Positions 7,871 to 17,169 of a stretch of DNA of 62,935 nucleotides are shown here, piece by piece (position 1 is the first letter of the stretch; every line of letters starts with the position of its first letter). The DNA lies in contig DAOUMN010000054.1 in assembly GCA_034411135.1 (NCBI GenBank), positions 1 to 62,935 on the forward strand, written 5' to 3'. A program made the translations under genes and the position numbers. The notes beneath the pieces were generated by a model. The model saw only the letters and a list, made by a program, of their open reading frames with translations, had not been told where the DNA came from and ran no database searches. This DNA is from Bellilinea sp034411135 (GTDB lineage: Bacteria; Chloroflexota; Anaerolineae; Anaerolineales; Anaerolineaceae).

Positions 7871-10061
7871 CTTAAAGATTGGCGAGTTATTTGCAAAACT
7901 CAAACCGCGTATTCTTGAGTTGATTAACATAACAGGCGGCGGCTCGGGTCCATTTGCTCCCACGCCGCACGATCTGAATTCTCCACATCACACCGGCAGC
8001 CTGGCAGACGCGCAGGCGCCACAATTCCTAAAAACTGATGGATCGCGTACACTAGTTGGAAATCTGAGTGTGGCTAACGGGATAACTATAGATGGCGTGG
8101 ATGTGTCGGTATTTAAGTCGGCTTATGACACCCACGCCGGGCTGGACGCCGCCACCGCGCACGGCTCGGTTGGCATCCACAGCCACCAGTCTAACCCGCA
8201 GGGCGGCAAATTAGACCACGGGCTGGCCTTGGAAGGTTTGTTGGACGACGACCATACTCAGTATGCGCATGCTGATGGTAGCGGCACGCGGCCAGCCTAT
8301 GAAGCGGCACGGCTAAACAAGTCCATCATAGCTGGTAGTGGGCTGACCGGCGGCGGGCTGCTGACGCAGGACAGAACACTGAGCATCTTGCTTAACTCTG
8401 CCTGGTCCGGCTTATCTGTTGATGGCAATGGACTAAGAGTTGACACAGCCGCATCTTTCACATGGACAAACGATCACACTTTTCGGGGGATAACTAAGAC
8501 TCGTCATCTGCAGCCCGAGCTTACCGACACGTATGATCTGGGATCCTCGACGCTGTTGTGGCGCAAAGGCTGGCTAAGCGAATTGGACACAATTTTGTTC
8601 GCCCAAAACACAGTCGCGTTATTGGGTGGTTGGCTGCTGATCACAAAAGATGAGGGTGCAATTGATGCTGATGTTGCGCCGGAAAATACGCAGGTCAATT
8701 TTGGCAAAACAATGACGGTCGGGGATTTTGTGCTTTTTCGCGCAGCGGGCAAGGTCGAGTACATGCAGGTCGGCAGCCTGGTGAGCGGCACGACCTATAA
8801 CGTGACGCGCAACCTGGACGGCAGCGGTGCGGATACCTGGGCAGCGGGGACGCCGTTCGCAGTGCTGGGTCAAGCGGGGCAGGGACGGATCGAGCTAAAC
8901 GCGTTCGACACCCCACGCTTGCAGATGATCCGCCAAGGAGCAACTTATAATGCACAGACCGAGATCATCCGCATTGGCGACCTCAATGGAAATTGGGGGT
9001 ACACATCACAAAAGTGGGGGATGGCGATCGGCGAGTATGCCAGTGGTAAACCTAATATCACAATCGACCAGGACGGGGTGATGCGTTTCCGTATCCATGC
9101 TACGGATGTGATGCGCTTCGAAAGCGGCAATGCTAACCTGACCGGTCAACTGCGCATGCCGGGAACATCCAGCGCGATTACAATCGGCAGCACACCGCCA
9201 ACATCGGCAACTTCCGGAACAGGAATTTGGATTGATCGGACAGGGCTGTATTCACTTTCTAATGGGACATATCAAGTCAAGATTGATGCGGTTGATGGAA
9301 GATTATATGCTGGCGGCGGAAATGTTTCGATTGATTCGACGGGCATCAAAATTATCTACGGAAGTCTAGAATTTAATAGGATACGATGGATGTCTAGTAA
9401 CTTTGCTACAGAGTTCGGCAGTATTTATATGTTTAATGATGGATATTCATCGTTGTTTAGAGTAGATTTAGATGGAAGTACAAAATTTGAGATGGACGCA
9501 ACCTCGCTTAGGTCGGCAATCGGCACAGGATTGGCTGTTGGATACAACGTAAGCACAACTGGTATGTTTAGCAATGAATTAAGAGTAGGGGGAAATGTTA
9601 CTTTATATGGCGGCTTTATTACTGGTTCAACCGCGATTTCATGTCGAGTGATTCGCTCAACCGACCAATCTATTTCATCTGGAGCATGGACAGCAATTTC
9701 ATTCTCATCTGCCACTTGGGATGACCGTCCATCTGGTGTATCTGCCCAATGGTCAAGTGGGTCGCCTACTCGATTAACCTGCCGAGCAGATGGACTATAC
9801 CTGATTACTGGGCATTTGAGTTTTGCCGGCAATTCCACGGGACGGCGCATTGGGCGCGTCTATCTCAACGGGTCAACTGAGATTGCTTTGCAGTCTCATC
9901 CGGCAATCAGCACTAATCCAGTACATTTGACATTCAGCGTACTTCGGAAACTCACTGCTGGTGACTATATCGAGTTGGGAGCATTTCAGGACAGCGGCGG
10001 GGCGCTGAACGTTTTGACCGGTACTTATACGCCGGTGTTATCTTGGACAAGGATTGCATAA
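7863..10061 (+). CDS. Tail fibre / receptor-binding protein
   Basis: The 732-residue protein has repeated Gly/Ser/Asp-rich collagen- and beta-helix-like stretches, His-rich linker motifs (HAGLDAATAHGSVG, DDDHTQYAHADGSG) and a GLTGGG repeat that are hallmarks of phage fibres; His clusters often coordinate iron in such fibres. The last about 140 residues (STDQSISSGAWTAISF ... SWTRIA) resemble a C1q/TNF-like trimeric beta-sandwich, a plausible receptor-binding tip. ATG at 7863 is chosen; an in-frame GTG at 7860 is equally near the AAGG site at 7852. Contacts the host surface at the start of infection, by family analogy. Confidence 0.78.
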   Translation: MDNLKIGELFAKLKPRILELINITGGGSGPFAPTPHDLNSPHHTGSLADAQAPQFLKTDGSRTLVGNLSVANGITIDGVDVSVFKSAYDTHAGLDAATAHGSVGIHSHQSNPQGGKLDHGLALEGLLDDDHTQYAHADGSGTRPAYEAARLNKSIIAGSGLTGGGLLTQDRTLSILLNSAWSGLSVDGNGLRVDTAASFTWTNDHTFRGITKTRHLQPELTDTYDLGSSTLLWRKGWLSELDTILFAQNTVALLGGWLLITKDEGAIDADVAPENTQVNFGKTMTVGDFVLFRAAGKVEYMQVGSLVSGTTYNVTRNLDGSGADTWAAGTPFAVLGQAGQGRIELNAFDTPRLQMIRQGATYNAQTEIIRIGDLNGNWGYTSQKWGMAIGEYASGKPNITIDQDGVMRFRIHATDVMRFESGNANLTGQLRMPGTSSAITIGSTPPTSATSGTGIWIDRTGLYSLSNGTYQVKIDAVDGRLYAGGGNVSIDSTGIKIIYGSLEFNRIRWMSSNFATEFGSIYMFNDGYSSLFRVDLDGSTKFEMDATSLRSAIGTGLAVGYNVSTTGMFSNELRVGGNVTLYGGFITGSTAISCRVIRSTDQSISSGAWTAISFSSATWDDRPSGVSAQWSSGSPTRLTCRADGLYLITGHLSFAGNSTGRRIGRVYLNGSTEIALQSHPAISTNPVHLTFSVLRKLTAGDYIELGAFQDSGGALNVLTGTYTPVLSWTRIA

Positions 10062-10083
10062 CTCGTATGAATGGGAGAACAAA

Positions 10084-10437
10084 ATGAAGCTACGCATCTT
10101 GGTGGAAGCGACAGAAGCAATACAAAAATTGCTGGATCTTCGGTTGCCTTCGAAGACTTCGTTCAAGATTCAACGATCTCTGCGTCCCATATTGAGCGAA
10201 TTAGAAACGTTCGAAAACGAGCGGAAAGCTCTCATACAACGGTTTGCTCAACCAGACGACGATGGCCGTCTGCAAATACCGCCAGACAAGATGGACGAAT
10301 TCCTGAAAGAAATGAATGATCTTTTAGACGTAGAAATAGATCTTTCTGTATCTAAAATCTCAATCGAAGAACTTGGTGATACAGAAATGTCAGTGCGTGA
10401 CTTGCTGTTACTAGAATTTCTTTTTGAGGAAAGTTAA
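10084..10437 (+). CDS. Small phage protein, DUF1617-like
   Basis: A 117-residue, acidic, helical protein. It starts MKLRILVEATEAIQKLLD and carries a helix rich in Leu/Glu (PILSELETFENERKALIQRF). I recall this pattern from the DUF1617 group of small phage proteins found between tail and lysis genes. The ATG at 10084 is preceded by GGGAGAAC; an upstream in-frame start at 10054 lacks a good site and overlaps the fibre gene. It is the last phage structural-strand gene before the oppositely oriented integrase. Function unknown. Confidence 0.6.
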   Translation: MKLRILVEATEAIQKLLDLRLPSKTSFKIQRSLRPILSELETFENERKALIQRFAQPDDDGRLQIPPDKMDEFLKEMNDLLDVEIDLSVSKISIEELGDTEMSVRDLLLLEFLFEES

Positions 10438-10438
10438 T

Positions 10439-11380
10439 TTAGAGCCGCCAGTTGTCCACCGGACTAGCGCGACGGTGGGCAGACTGAGTATCCGCATCAG
10501 CAAGAGCCAGATAATGCTGTACCATACTCAGTGTTGTGTGGCCGAGGATGCGCTGAAGGGTAAAAATATCACCTCCGTTGCGCAAGTATTGTATGGCAAA
10601 GGTGTGACGAAACCGGTGGGGATGAACATTCGGCACGCCGGCGCGCTCGCCAAGACGGACTAGCAGGTGACGCAAAGAATCGCGGTTAAGTGGATGACCA
10701 TCACGGCTGAAAAACAGTTCATTGCCCTTGTACTCAGTATCACGGGCGGTTAGATGCCGCCAGAGGGCTTTTTTGGCGACATTGCCGATGGGAATAATGC
10801 GGGGGCGGGATTTGATTCCAGACATAAATGGGTGCACGGTAATTGTGGAATTCTGCATGTCGATATCTTTGATGGTCAGTCGACACAATTCAGAGGCACG
10901 GATGCCTGTATCCAGCAAGAGCATAATGATAGCGCGATCCCGGTGCGCTGTAGATCGCGGCATAGTAAATGATTGACGCTTTCCCTGGGATGGCGCAGTA
11001 CGGTCAATTGCTTTGAGCAAGGCTTTGATTTCAGCTTCGCTCAATGGCTGAATTTCGCGGTAAGCAAAGCGGGGTTTGGTCAATTGCTTATCCGGACGCG
11101 CCGATAGTCCTTCTGTAGATGCCCATTTGTAGAAAGCGCGGATAGATTTCCAGACATGGAAAATGGAAGAAGAGGAAAGTCGTGGATTGTTTTGGACAGA
11201 CGCCATAAAAGCACGCAGGTTTTCTACAGTAACCTGACGTAACGGTTTATCCACAAACTGGACAAGCATATCCAGAGCCCACTTATATTGTTCAAGGGTT
11301 TGCGGGCTGTAGCCATCGGCGCGGCGTGCCATCAAAAAGCCATCAACTGCCTGACTAAGCAAAAGGTCTTTGGTTGGCAT
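10439..11380 (-). CDS. Tyrosine recombinase, prophage integrase
   Basis: A 313-residue XerC/D-like integrase. The N-terminal SAM-like core-binding domain covers about residues 5-100. The catalytic set is complete: R161 (TGIRASE), K190, H255 and R258 (HRFRH), H281 (GHTTLSM) and Y290 nucleophile (QHYLAL). It inserts and excises the prophage by site-specific recombination. The start ATG at 11380 has GGAGGAAAG directly upstream, which decides against the TTG at 11422. The gene ends 1 base from the convergent small phage gene and its 5' end faces tRNA-Pro 67 bases away, the classic arrangement of an integrase beside its attachment site. Confidence 0.93.
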   Translation of the reverse strand: MPTKDLLLSQAVDGFLMARRADGYSPQTLEQYKWALDMLVQFVDKPLRQVTVENLRAFMASVQNNPRLSSSSIFHVWKSIRAFYKWASTEGLSARPDKQLTKPRFAYREIQPLSEAEIKALLKAIDRTAPSQGKRQSFTMPRSTAHRDRAIIMLLLDTGIRASELCRLTIKDIDMQNSTITVHPFMSGIKSRPRIIPIGNVAKKALWRHLTARDTEYKGNELFFSRDGHPLNRDSLRHLLVRLGERAGVPNVHPHRFRHTFAIQYLRNGGDIFTLQRILGHTTLSMVQHYLALADADTQSAHRRASPVDNWRL

Positions 11381-11445
11381 CTTTCCTCCGGTTATCCAAC
11401 CATAGACCTCTTTAACCTGCAAATCTGAGTATGTAAGCCGCCTTA

Positions 11446-11522
<77 letters not shown>

Positions 11523-11544
11523 AATGACGAGCGATATTATAGCC

Positions 11545-11985
11545 CTATTTGGGGAAATCTGCAACCTTTTTGCCGGAAGGTGGCGTAAGATTTTTCTGGG
11601 AATAGGTTGAATATTCCATGTCCTCGATGAGGATGTGGTTGACCAACCAGTCTCGCAAAAAGTGAATGACCGGAATGCTGAGACCAATTTCACCATTCTT
11701 GTGTTGGGATTGGAAATCCAGCACTTGCTGAGTCATTTGTTGGTGAGAGGCTTTATGTTCCAGGTAGCCGGGAAAACCCTGCCTGCGCATGAAGGCTTCT
11801 TCGCTGGAAAAATGTTTGCGGGTATATTCGACCAACTGGTCGAGAATGCCTGCCATTTCGGTTTGACCTTTACCTACTCGCATTGCGTCGTAAAGTTGAT
11901 TAATCAAATCCACCAGATGGCGGTGCTGCTGATCCAGGTGAGGTACACGGACAGAATAACGTTCCTCCCAGCGTATTAAGCTCAT
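11545..11985 (-). CDS. Bacteriohemerythrin
   Basis: A 146-residue single-domain hemerythrin. All seven diiron ligands can be placed: H21 (HLDQQHRH), H58 and E62 (KHFSSEE), H77 and H81 (HKASH), H117 and D122 (NHILIED). These proteins bind O2 reversibly between two irons in a four-helix bundle. In microaerobic or anaerobic bacteria they act as O2 scavenger, store or sensor. There is no fused signalling domain. It stands alone next to tRNA-Pro, just outside the prophage, with its own gap of about 145 bases upstream. Confidence 0.92.
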   Translation of the reverse strand: MSLIRWEERYSVRVPHLDQQHRHLVDLINQLYDAMRVGKGQTEMAGILDQLVEYTRKHFSSEEAFMRRQGFPGYLEHKASHQQMTQQVLDFQSQHKNGEIGLSIPVIHFLRDWLVNHILIEDMEYSTYSQKNLTPPSGKKVADFPK

Positions 11986-12131
11986 CGAATTGTGCCTTTC
12001 TAATAATCTGATAAGTAACCGTCTAAAGTTTCATTGAGATTCTTTGAGACCGATTTAACAGTTCAAATAATGCCCTGAAATGAATATATCCGCCTCTGCA
12101 GGGGTAATGCAATAAATATGCCGTAAATGTT

Positions 12132-12866
12132 TCAAGCGACAAAGCCAAGCGCATAGAAAGTGGGCACGTAGAGAATCCGGCTTCCGGCTTTCCAGGCTTG
12201 GCGGTCGATGTGTTCCCACCGAATGAGTTCCGCGGGTTCTATCTGCTCTGCCAGGTCGGCGCGGATAACCGACCATTCCATATCCAAATCCTGCGGGGAT
12301 GGGGCAGCGCGCCACTGCCCACCCAATACGCCGCATTCCACGCGTGTCAAGCCAGCCCGGTTGAACCAGTGCCGCAGTTTACGACCAGCATTGGGATCTG
12401 CGTGGTTGGCGGCAAGCGCATCTGCCTGCAAACGACCGAGTTGGGCAAGTTCCTCCGGGAAATCGATACGTCCACCATAGTCCGGTTCTGCCAGGGCGAT
12501 GATCGTGCCGCCGGGTCGAGTTACGCGTATCATCTCTGCTAAGGAGTCTTCGGCTCGCACCCACATCAGGAAGAAATGGCAAATGCAGTGATCGAAGCTG
12601 GCGTTAGCAAAAGGCAAATAATAGGCATTACCGCAAGTCAAGGCAGCGTTGGGCGCTTCGCGGCGGGCGATGGCAAGAAAATCGAAATCCACATCCAGCC
12701 CATACTGCCTACTATGGGTGGGGAGGGTAGCAAGAACAGCACCGCTGCCACAACCAACCTCCAAAATGCGCTGGGCGGGCTGGAGGTTAATCCTCTGAAT
12801 CAGGTAGGCGCGAATCTCTGCAGTCCAGCGTGCCTGTTGGACAAATCGGTTGTGCCAATCAATCAT
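12132..12866 (-). CDS. Class I SAM-dependent methyltransferase
   Basis: A 244-residue methyltransferase with motif I EVGCGSG at 36-42, an acidic loop at D58/D60, and post-motif region FANASFDHCICHFFLMWV followed by LAEMIRVTRPGGTIIALAEPDYGG, all as in the Methyltransf_11/25 class. The substrate is not known. It is the last gene of the operon at 12132-17532: its ATG lies 3 bases after the stop of the degenerate radical SAM gene. That coupling suggests a role in the same pathway, for example methylating the modified tail of the membrane protein, but this is inference; it may act on a small molecule. Confidence 0.85.
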   Translation of the reverse strand: MIDWHNRFVQQARWTAEIRAYLIQRINLQPAQRILEVGCGSGAVLATLPTHSRQYGLDVDFDFLAIARREAPNAALTCGNAYYLPFANASFDHCICHFFLMWVRAEDSLAEMIRVTRPGGTIIALAEPDYGGRIDFPEELAQLGRLQADALAANHADPNAGRKLRHWFNRAGLTRVECGVLGGQWRAAPSPQDLDMEWSVIRADLAEQIEPAELIRWEHIDRQAWKAGSRILYVPTFYALGFVA

Positions 12867-12869
12867 GTA

Positions 12870-14042
12870 TTAACCAGCTTGGGTTTTTGCGGCTGCCCAG
12901 ATCATACTCCAGTCATCCATGAGGAAATTGCCCAGTACCCGGGGGTGTCCCTGCGCGGCAAGCACATCTCCATCTGGCTCAACGTAGATCCAGGCGTTGC
13001 CGGCGCCATCGAAATACTTGCCTTCTGTTTGTAATTCGGCTGCAACCGGGTTTAAGTTTGAGTAAGGTACAGGTAGGTCCCAGATCAGGGTCATTTCCAG
13101 TGCAGCAGCCTGCTCGCGAATTTCATTGAGCAATGGAAGCAGCGCGGGCGATTCAGCGCTTAAGCTGATGGCTTTCACCTTGTGTTCTGCCAGTCGATTG
13201 AGCAGACCGGATATATTCTGCTTGTTCTTTTCCTGGATGCTTAGGTGGACTGTGACATAAAGATCGGCAGCAATGGTGTCTCGTATCGCTTCCCAAGACA
13301 GGTCTTCGTTTTCGTCCAGAACGATCATCAGGTGGTCAAGCCCAGCCTGAAGAATCTCCGCCAGGAATTTGGGCTCGGCAAAACGATGACCGTTACTGAG
13401 TACACCAGTGACCATACCAAGGTCTTCGGCGTAGGTGATTAATTCGTTCAAGTCGGGGCGCAGCGTTGGTTCACCGCCGGTGAAGATGACGTGTGGAATT
13501 CCGGCCTGCCAGGCTTTTGTCAGGATGGATTGCCATTCCTTGGTGCTCAATTCACGCTTAACCCGCTCCAACGGGGCTGCCCGGTTTTTCTGCTCATCTG
13601 GAATTGCGTATGTCAAGGCGCAATCCATGCGCAATGGAGCATGAAGATCAACAGCGTGGACGTCAACTCGTTCAAAGTCCAAATAGGTGGTTGGGTCGAG
13701 GTCCGGTGTGTCGATCAAGGCTGTCAGGCGGTCGGTGAAGGCTTTGAAATCTGCGGCGGCTTGTTCCTGGCTGACCCGGTAACGCCAGGCGAGTGCAGCA
13801 GCAGTTTCTTCGATTGAATGTTCTTGAACCAGATGATAAGCATACTCGGCAGCAGTCTGGTTAAGATGCATTATCGTGGAAGCGTTGAGAATCAGAATAC
13901 CCTCTCCGCTTTTTTCGATGCGCAGGTGCAAGCGGTACGGAAAGGGCGCATCTGCAGGAGCCGTGTAGGCATAAACGCCGGCAGGCAGCGGCTGAGAAGG
14001 TTTGAAATAACGGTCAACCATCGAGCGGATTCGATCAAACAT
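12870..14042 (-). CDS. Radical SAM-like paralogue without iron-sulfur cysteines
   Basis: A 390-residue protein closely similar in layout to the upstream radical SAM enzyme: PqqD-like N-terminal domain (about 20-110), then RMDCALTY (138-145) exactly where the partner has its CxxxCxxC loop, and GGEPTLRPDL (189-198). Here the loop reads AIPDEQKN with no cysteine, and the C-terminal SPASM-like part (VEPDGDVLAAQG) has lost its cysteines too. So the SAM-binding GGE motif is retained but a cluster cannot bind as usual. It probably acts as a pseudoenzyme partner or substrate binder. The ATG at 14042 has GGGAGG upstream and overlaps the previous gene by 8 bases. Longer upstream starts lack a ribosome site. 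Confidence 0.8.
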   Translation of the reverse strand: MFDRIRSMVDRYFKPSQPLPAGVYAYTAPADAPFPYRLHLRIEKSGEGILILNASTIMHLNQTAAEYAYHLVQEHSIEETAAALAWRYRVSQEQAAADFKAFTDRLTALIDTPDLDPTTYLDFERVDVHAVDLHAPLRMDCALTYAIPDEQKNRAAPLERVKRELSTKEWQSILTKAWQAGIPHVIFTGGEPTLRPDLNELITYAEDLGMVTGVLSNGHRFAEPKFLAEILQAGLDHLMIVLDENEDLSWEAIRDTIAADLYVTVHLSIQEKNKQNISGLLNRLAEHKVKAISLSAESPALLPLLNEIREQAAALEMTLIWDLPVPYSNLNPVAAELQTEGKYFDGAGNAWIYVEPDGDVLAAQGHPRVLGNFLMDDWSMIWAAAKTQAG

Positions 14043-15438
14043 GCAAACCTCCCATTTGGTTTGAAGTGATGGCTGTTGAACCTGAGCCCAATGCCTGCCG
14101 TGCCAGCGGACAACCACCGCCACATTCGCTGACCAAGGCACAATCGTGGCATTTTTCTGGCAGGTTGCGTCGTTCGCGCAGCGTAACTGCCAGATCGTGG
14201 TTCCAGATGGCATCCCAGGGTTGGTCGAGAATGTTGCCCAGCGAGACATAATAGGATTGACAGGGTAGAACGCTGCCATCCGGTTCGATGCACATATTGT
14301 ACAAAGCGGCAGTGCAGCCCTTGACGCCCAGGTCCATCTGGACAGGATCGAAATTGCAATATTCCGTAGGAGTGTACCAGATCAAGCGCTGACCGGAGCG
14401 TGAGGTTTTTTCACGGGCGATATCGAGAAGAGCTGGCAAATCTTTTTCGGGGATTCCGCTATTGACATTCAAACCGTGCCCGGAGTAAATCAGTGCATTC
14501 AAGCCGATGGTGGGAACGCCAAGCCTGGCAAGAAAATCCAAAGTATCTTTTAATAGTGGGGCATTATTTTTCAACAGGGTAGTGTTGGTCATAACGTACA
14601 GGCGTGTTGCCAGGACATTTTGAATGCCCGCAATGGTCATTTGCCAGGCGCCGGGGTGAACGACCATTTGGTCATGAATTTCGGGCTGGTGAGACTCGAG
14701 AGTAATTTGGACATGATCCAGCCCGGCATCTACCAGACTTTGTACATATTGCGGGTCTTTCAGGCGGGTTCCGTTGGTGTTTATACCGGTGATCTGCCCG
14801 TTCTTTTCGGCATGTGCAATCAACTCGGGCAGGTCTTTGCGCAAAGTCGGTTCGCCTCCAGTAAAGACAACGTGTGGAATACCGATTTCCCATAGTTTGT
14901 CTAACACCGTCATCCAATGATGGGTATCCAACTCGGGGAAAGAGCGAGAACGGGCGTTGTAACAATGCGAACAAGCATTATTACAACGGTAGGTCAGCGC
15001 AAGGTCCATTCGGTAGGGGCGGGTGGGTTGGCGTGAGAAAGGCGGAATGGTTTCGAGTTCTAATTCGCACACCGGACAGCCAGCCTGAGGGGAGATCAGC
15101 ATTTCAACCTGATGGGCAATGGTGGAGTAATCTTCGGCTGCCTGAGTGTTGGACACGCGGAAGGCACGGGTAATCAAGCTTGTAGCGCGCTCAGCTGAGA
15201 TCTTGTTGAGCGCCAGATACGCCATGCTGGCTGCCGTGGGATTGAAATGGTAAATCCGGCTGGCGTTAATCAGCAATGTGCCGCTTTGATCAGCTTCGAT
15301 GCGCAAGTGAAGGCGGGCTTTACCACCTTCTTCAACGTGGTGATAGGTATAAAGACCAGGTGCAGGCGGGAAGGAAGGATTATTTTTACCCAACACAGAA
15401 AAAATCTTTTCCATCCACCTGGTGTTAGTGATTGCCAT
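14035..15438 (-). CDS. Radical SAM/SPASM enzyme with PqqD-like N-terminus
   Basis: A 467-residue peptide-modifying-type enzyme. Residues about 28-115 resemble PqqD/RRE leader-binding domains. C152, C156, C159 form CNNACSHC, the CxxxCxxC site of the SAM-cleaving cluster; GGEPT is at 194-198. The C-terminal part has eight cysteines (C361, C375, C383, C393, C430, C433, C439, C443), the SPASM pattern for one or two auxiliary clusters. An extra CxxC (C121, C124) lies in the linker. Enzymes of this class form thioether, C-C or other links in ribosomal peptides. The ATG at 15438 (GGAGA site) is 17 bases after the Cys-Ala tail gene's stop, so the tail is a strong candidate substrate (inference). Confidence 0.88.
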   Translation of the reverse strand: MAITNTRWMEKIFSVLGKNNPSFPPAPGLYTYHHVEEGGKARLHLRIEADQSGTLLINASRIYHFNPTAASMAYLALNKISAERATSLITRAFRVSNTQAAEDYSTIAHQVEMLISPQAGCPVCELELETIPPFSRQPTRPYRMDLALTYRCNNACSHCYNARSRSFPELDTHHWMTVLDKLWEIGIPHVVFTGGEPTLRKDLPELIAHAEKNGQITGINTNGTRLKDPQYVQSLVDAGLDHVQITLESHQPEIHDQMVVHPGAWQMTIAGIQNVLATRLYVMTNTTLLKNNAPLLKDTLDFLARLGVPTIGLNALIYSGHGLNVNSGIPEKDLPALLDIAREKTSRSGQRLIWYTPTEYCNFDPVQMDLGVKGCTAALYNMCIEPDGSVLPCQSYYVSLGNILDQPWDAIWNHDLAVTLRERRNLPEKCHDCALVSECGGGCPLARQALGSGSTAITSNQMGGLHV

Positions 15439-15455
15439 GCTTGGGTCTCCGCGGG

Positions 15456-17147
15456 TTAGCGTCCACCGCCCGCGCACGCGCATGCACAACCAGCGCAAGC
15501 ACAAGCACAGGCACAACCACCACCGCCTGATCGCCTGCCAGAGTAAGAACTGGTCTTGGGTACCGGATTAGTTTTATTAGTAATCCCTTCAGTAAACGAG
15601 GTCAGATTGCCGACCACACTGCTGGAGAAGTCTTGGACACCTTTTGCCATCGATGCAGCAAAATCGGAGCCAGGCAACTTGGGAAGGGTTACCCCACCCT
15701 GACCAGCAGCGGGAACACCGGCTGGCGCGCTGGGTTTGGCAAACCCACCACCTGAGGAGCGAATAACCGGGTCGTAGCGCCACCACCAGGTCGGCACGCG
15801 CACGGGGCCAGCCGTCTCGAAGACATCGCGGGTGCGACCTTCCCAGCGCTGATCCAGTAATGTCCAGTCCATCACCTGCTCATAGACATCCGACTTAACT
15901 TCCGGAGTGTTGGCAGCAGAGACCTGCTGCCAGGCTTTTTCCATGATGCTGCGATAGTACTCAATGCTTTCCTTGCGGCTAAAGCCTTTCATTTTTCCCG
16001 AAACGGACTTGACTAGTGAAACAATTACGTCTTGCAGTTTGGTTTGACGTGCTTTGGCATTCTTTTCCTTGAAGGCGTTGAGAAAACTCACTTCGTAGGG
16101 CTGTAGGCTCTCCGGTAAGTTTTGGGCGATTTCTAATTCCAGTGGTTCTTTGGTTTGGACAATGGCTGCTCCCTTTTTGAGGGTGGAGAACAGGATCATG
16201 GTCAGAATTTTATCGAGTGGCTGTTCCATTAGAATGCCCGCTTCCACAGCCGTCAAGCCACGTTTAATGCCGTGTCCTTCTACGGCAATCTTCGGGGGCA
16301 GGTATTGCAGACGGCGTTTACGCGCGGACATGGCTCCCAGGATTGGGAACCCAATAATCATCAGAGTAAACGCGGCAGGACACAGGCAGGCTAATAGTGA
16401 TTCGAAATCGACAAAACGCAGGTTGGGAGTCTGCGTGGCAACTACCAGCGAAGCAGGTACCAAACGAATGGGGAACGACGCACCAAATTTATACACCGAA
16501 GAACTACTGGCATTGGTCGCATTCCAGGTATACACAACTCGCCCCTGGTCATCAAAGCGCGATTGTGGCTCATCGCCGCCCGGCCAGTTATTGGAAGGCG
16601 TATGATAGCGTGGTTCCTCTGGTTGCATTCCAGCCGGAAGGACAATCGAAACGGTCATATTGGTCGAACCGCGGACGAAATCGCTGTCAAAGTAATTGGG
16701 CGTAAAAACGATACTGGCATATTCCTCGGCTTCATCAAGGGTGGATTTACCCAGAGCTCGTTCAACTACGCCAATATAGATATGCAGTGTTCCCCGCCTA
16801 CCGGGTTGAATTGCATTTGCACCCAAATGAATTTCAACTCCAGGTGAAACGTATTCCGATGGGCGAATCAGTTGGGCTGGTTTCCCGTCGATCTCAGCAG
16901 AGATTGAATTGATTGAATAGTTCGAATTTGGCAAACCAATATCAACGATGTCAATCACCGCTGCTCCGGGACGATTGTTGAAGGTGATGGTGTAATCCAG
17001 GCTAATGGTGCCATTCGAATTGACGAATAGAATGACGTTCTGGGTTGGCACTTCAAAGGATAAGGACTGTGCATACCCAGGCAGGGTCTGTACAATGAAT
17101 AAGCCGATGAGTACAAACAGGGCGACAATGGCGTTGCGCTTGCGCAT
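15456..17147 (-). CDS. Membrane protein with Cys-Ala C-terminal tail (DUF2207-like)
   Basis: A 563-residue protein: signal peptide 1-26 (RKRN, hydrophobic core, GYA-Q), an extracytoplasmic beta-rich region about 29-240, one TM segment 251-272 followed by ARKRR, and a cytoplasmic part with a winged-helix-like region at about 295-345. The layout resembles DUF2207/YciQ-type proteins. After a Gly/Pro/Ser linker come GGGG and CACACACAGCACACA at 545-559, with seven cysteines at 545, 547, 549, 551, 554, 556 and 558, then GGGR. By topology the tail should be cytosolic, where the radical SAM enzyme could reach it. ATG 17147 has GGAGGG upstream, chosen over in-frame starts at 17165. Function unknown; the substrate role is inferred from the tail and neighbours. 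Confidence 0.8.
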   Translation of the reverse strand: MRKRNAIVALFVLIGLFIVQTLPGYAQSLSFEVPTQNVILFVNSNGTISLDYTITFNNRPGAAVIDIVDIGLPNSNYSINSISAEIDGKPAQLIRPSEYVSPGVEIHLGANAIQPGRRGTLHIYIGVVERALGKSTLDEAEEYASIVFTPNYFDSDFVRGSTNMTVSIVLPAGMQPEEPRYHTPSNNWPGGDEPQSRFDDQGRVVYTWNATNASSSSVYKFGASFPIRLVPASLVVATQTPNLRFVDFESLLACLCPAAFTLMIIGFPILGAMSARKRRLQYLPPKIAVEGHGIKRGLTAVEAGILMEQPLDKILTMILFSTLKKGAAIVQTKEPLELEIAQNLPESLQPYEVSFLNAFKEKNAKARQTKLQDVIVSLVKSVSGKMKGFSRKESIEYYRSIMEKAWQQVSAANTPEVKSDVYEQVMDWTLLDQRWEGRTRDVFETAGPVRVPTWWWRYDPVIRSSGGGFAKPSAPAGVPAAGQGGVTLPKLPGSDFAASMAKGVQDFSSSVVGNLTSFTEGITNKTNPVPKTSSYSGRRSGGGGCACACACAGCACACAGGGR

Positions 17148-17169
17148 TATTCCCTCCATGAGCAATGGA

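Noticed and set aside
10424..11000. Plus-strand open frames over the integrase gene
   Set aside because: They lie antisense to an integrase with a full catalytic set and have no matching family pattern.
12870..14042. Pseudogene call for the cysteine-less radical SAM gene
   Set aside because: The frame is intact, has a strong ribosome site and is overlapped by its neighbours, so it is probably expressed.
15456..15540. The Cys-Ala tail as a DNA microsatellite or sequencing artefact
   Set aside because: Cys and Ala codons vary along the repeat and the frame stays open to a stop, which points to selection on the protein.
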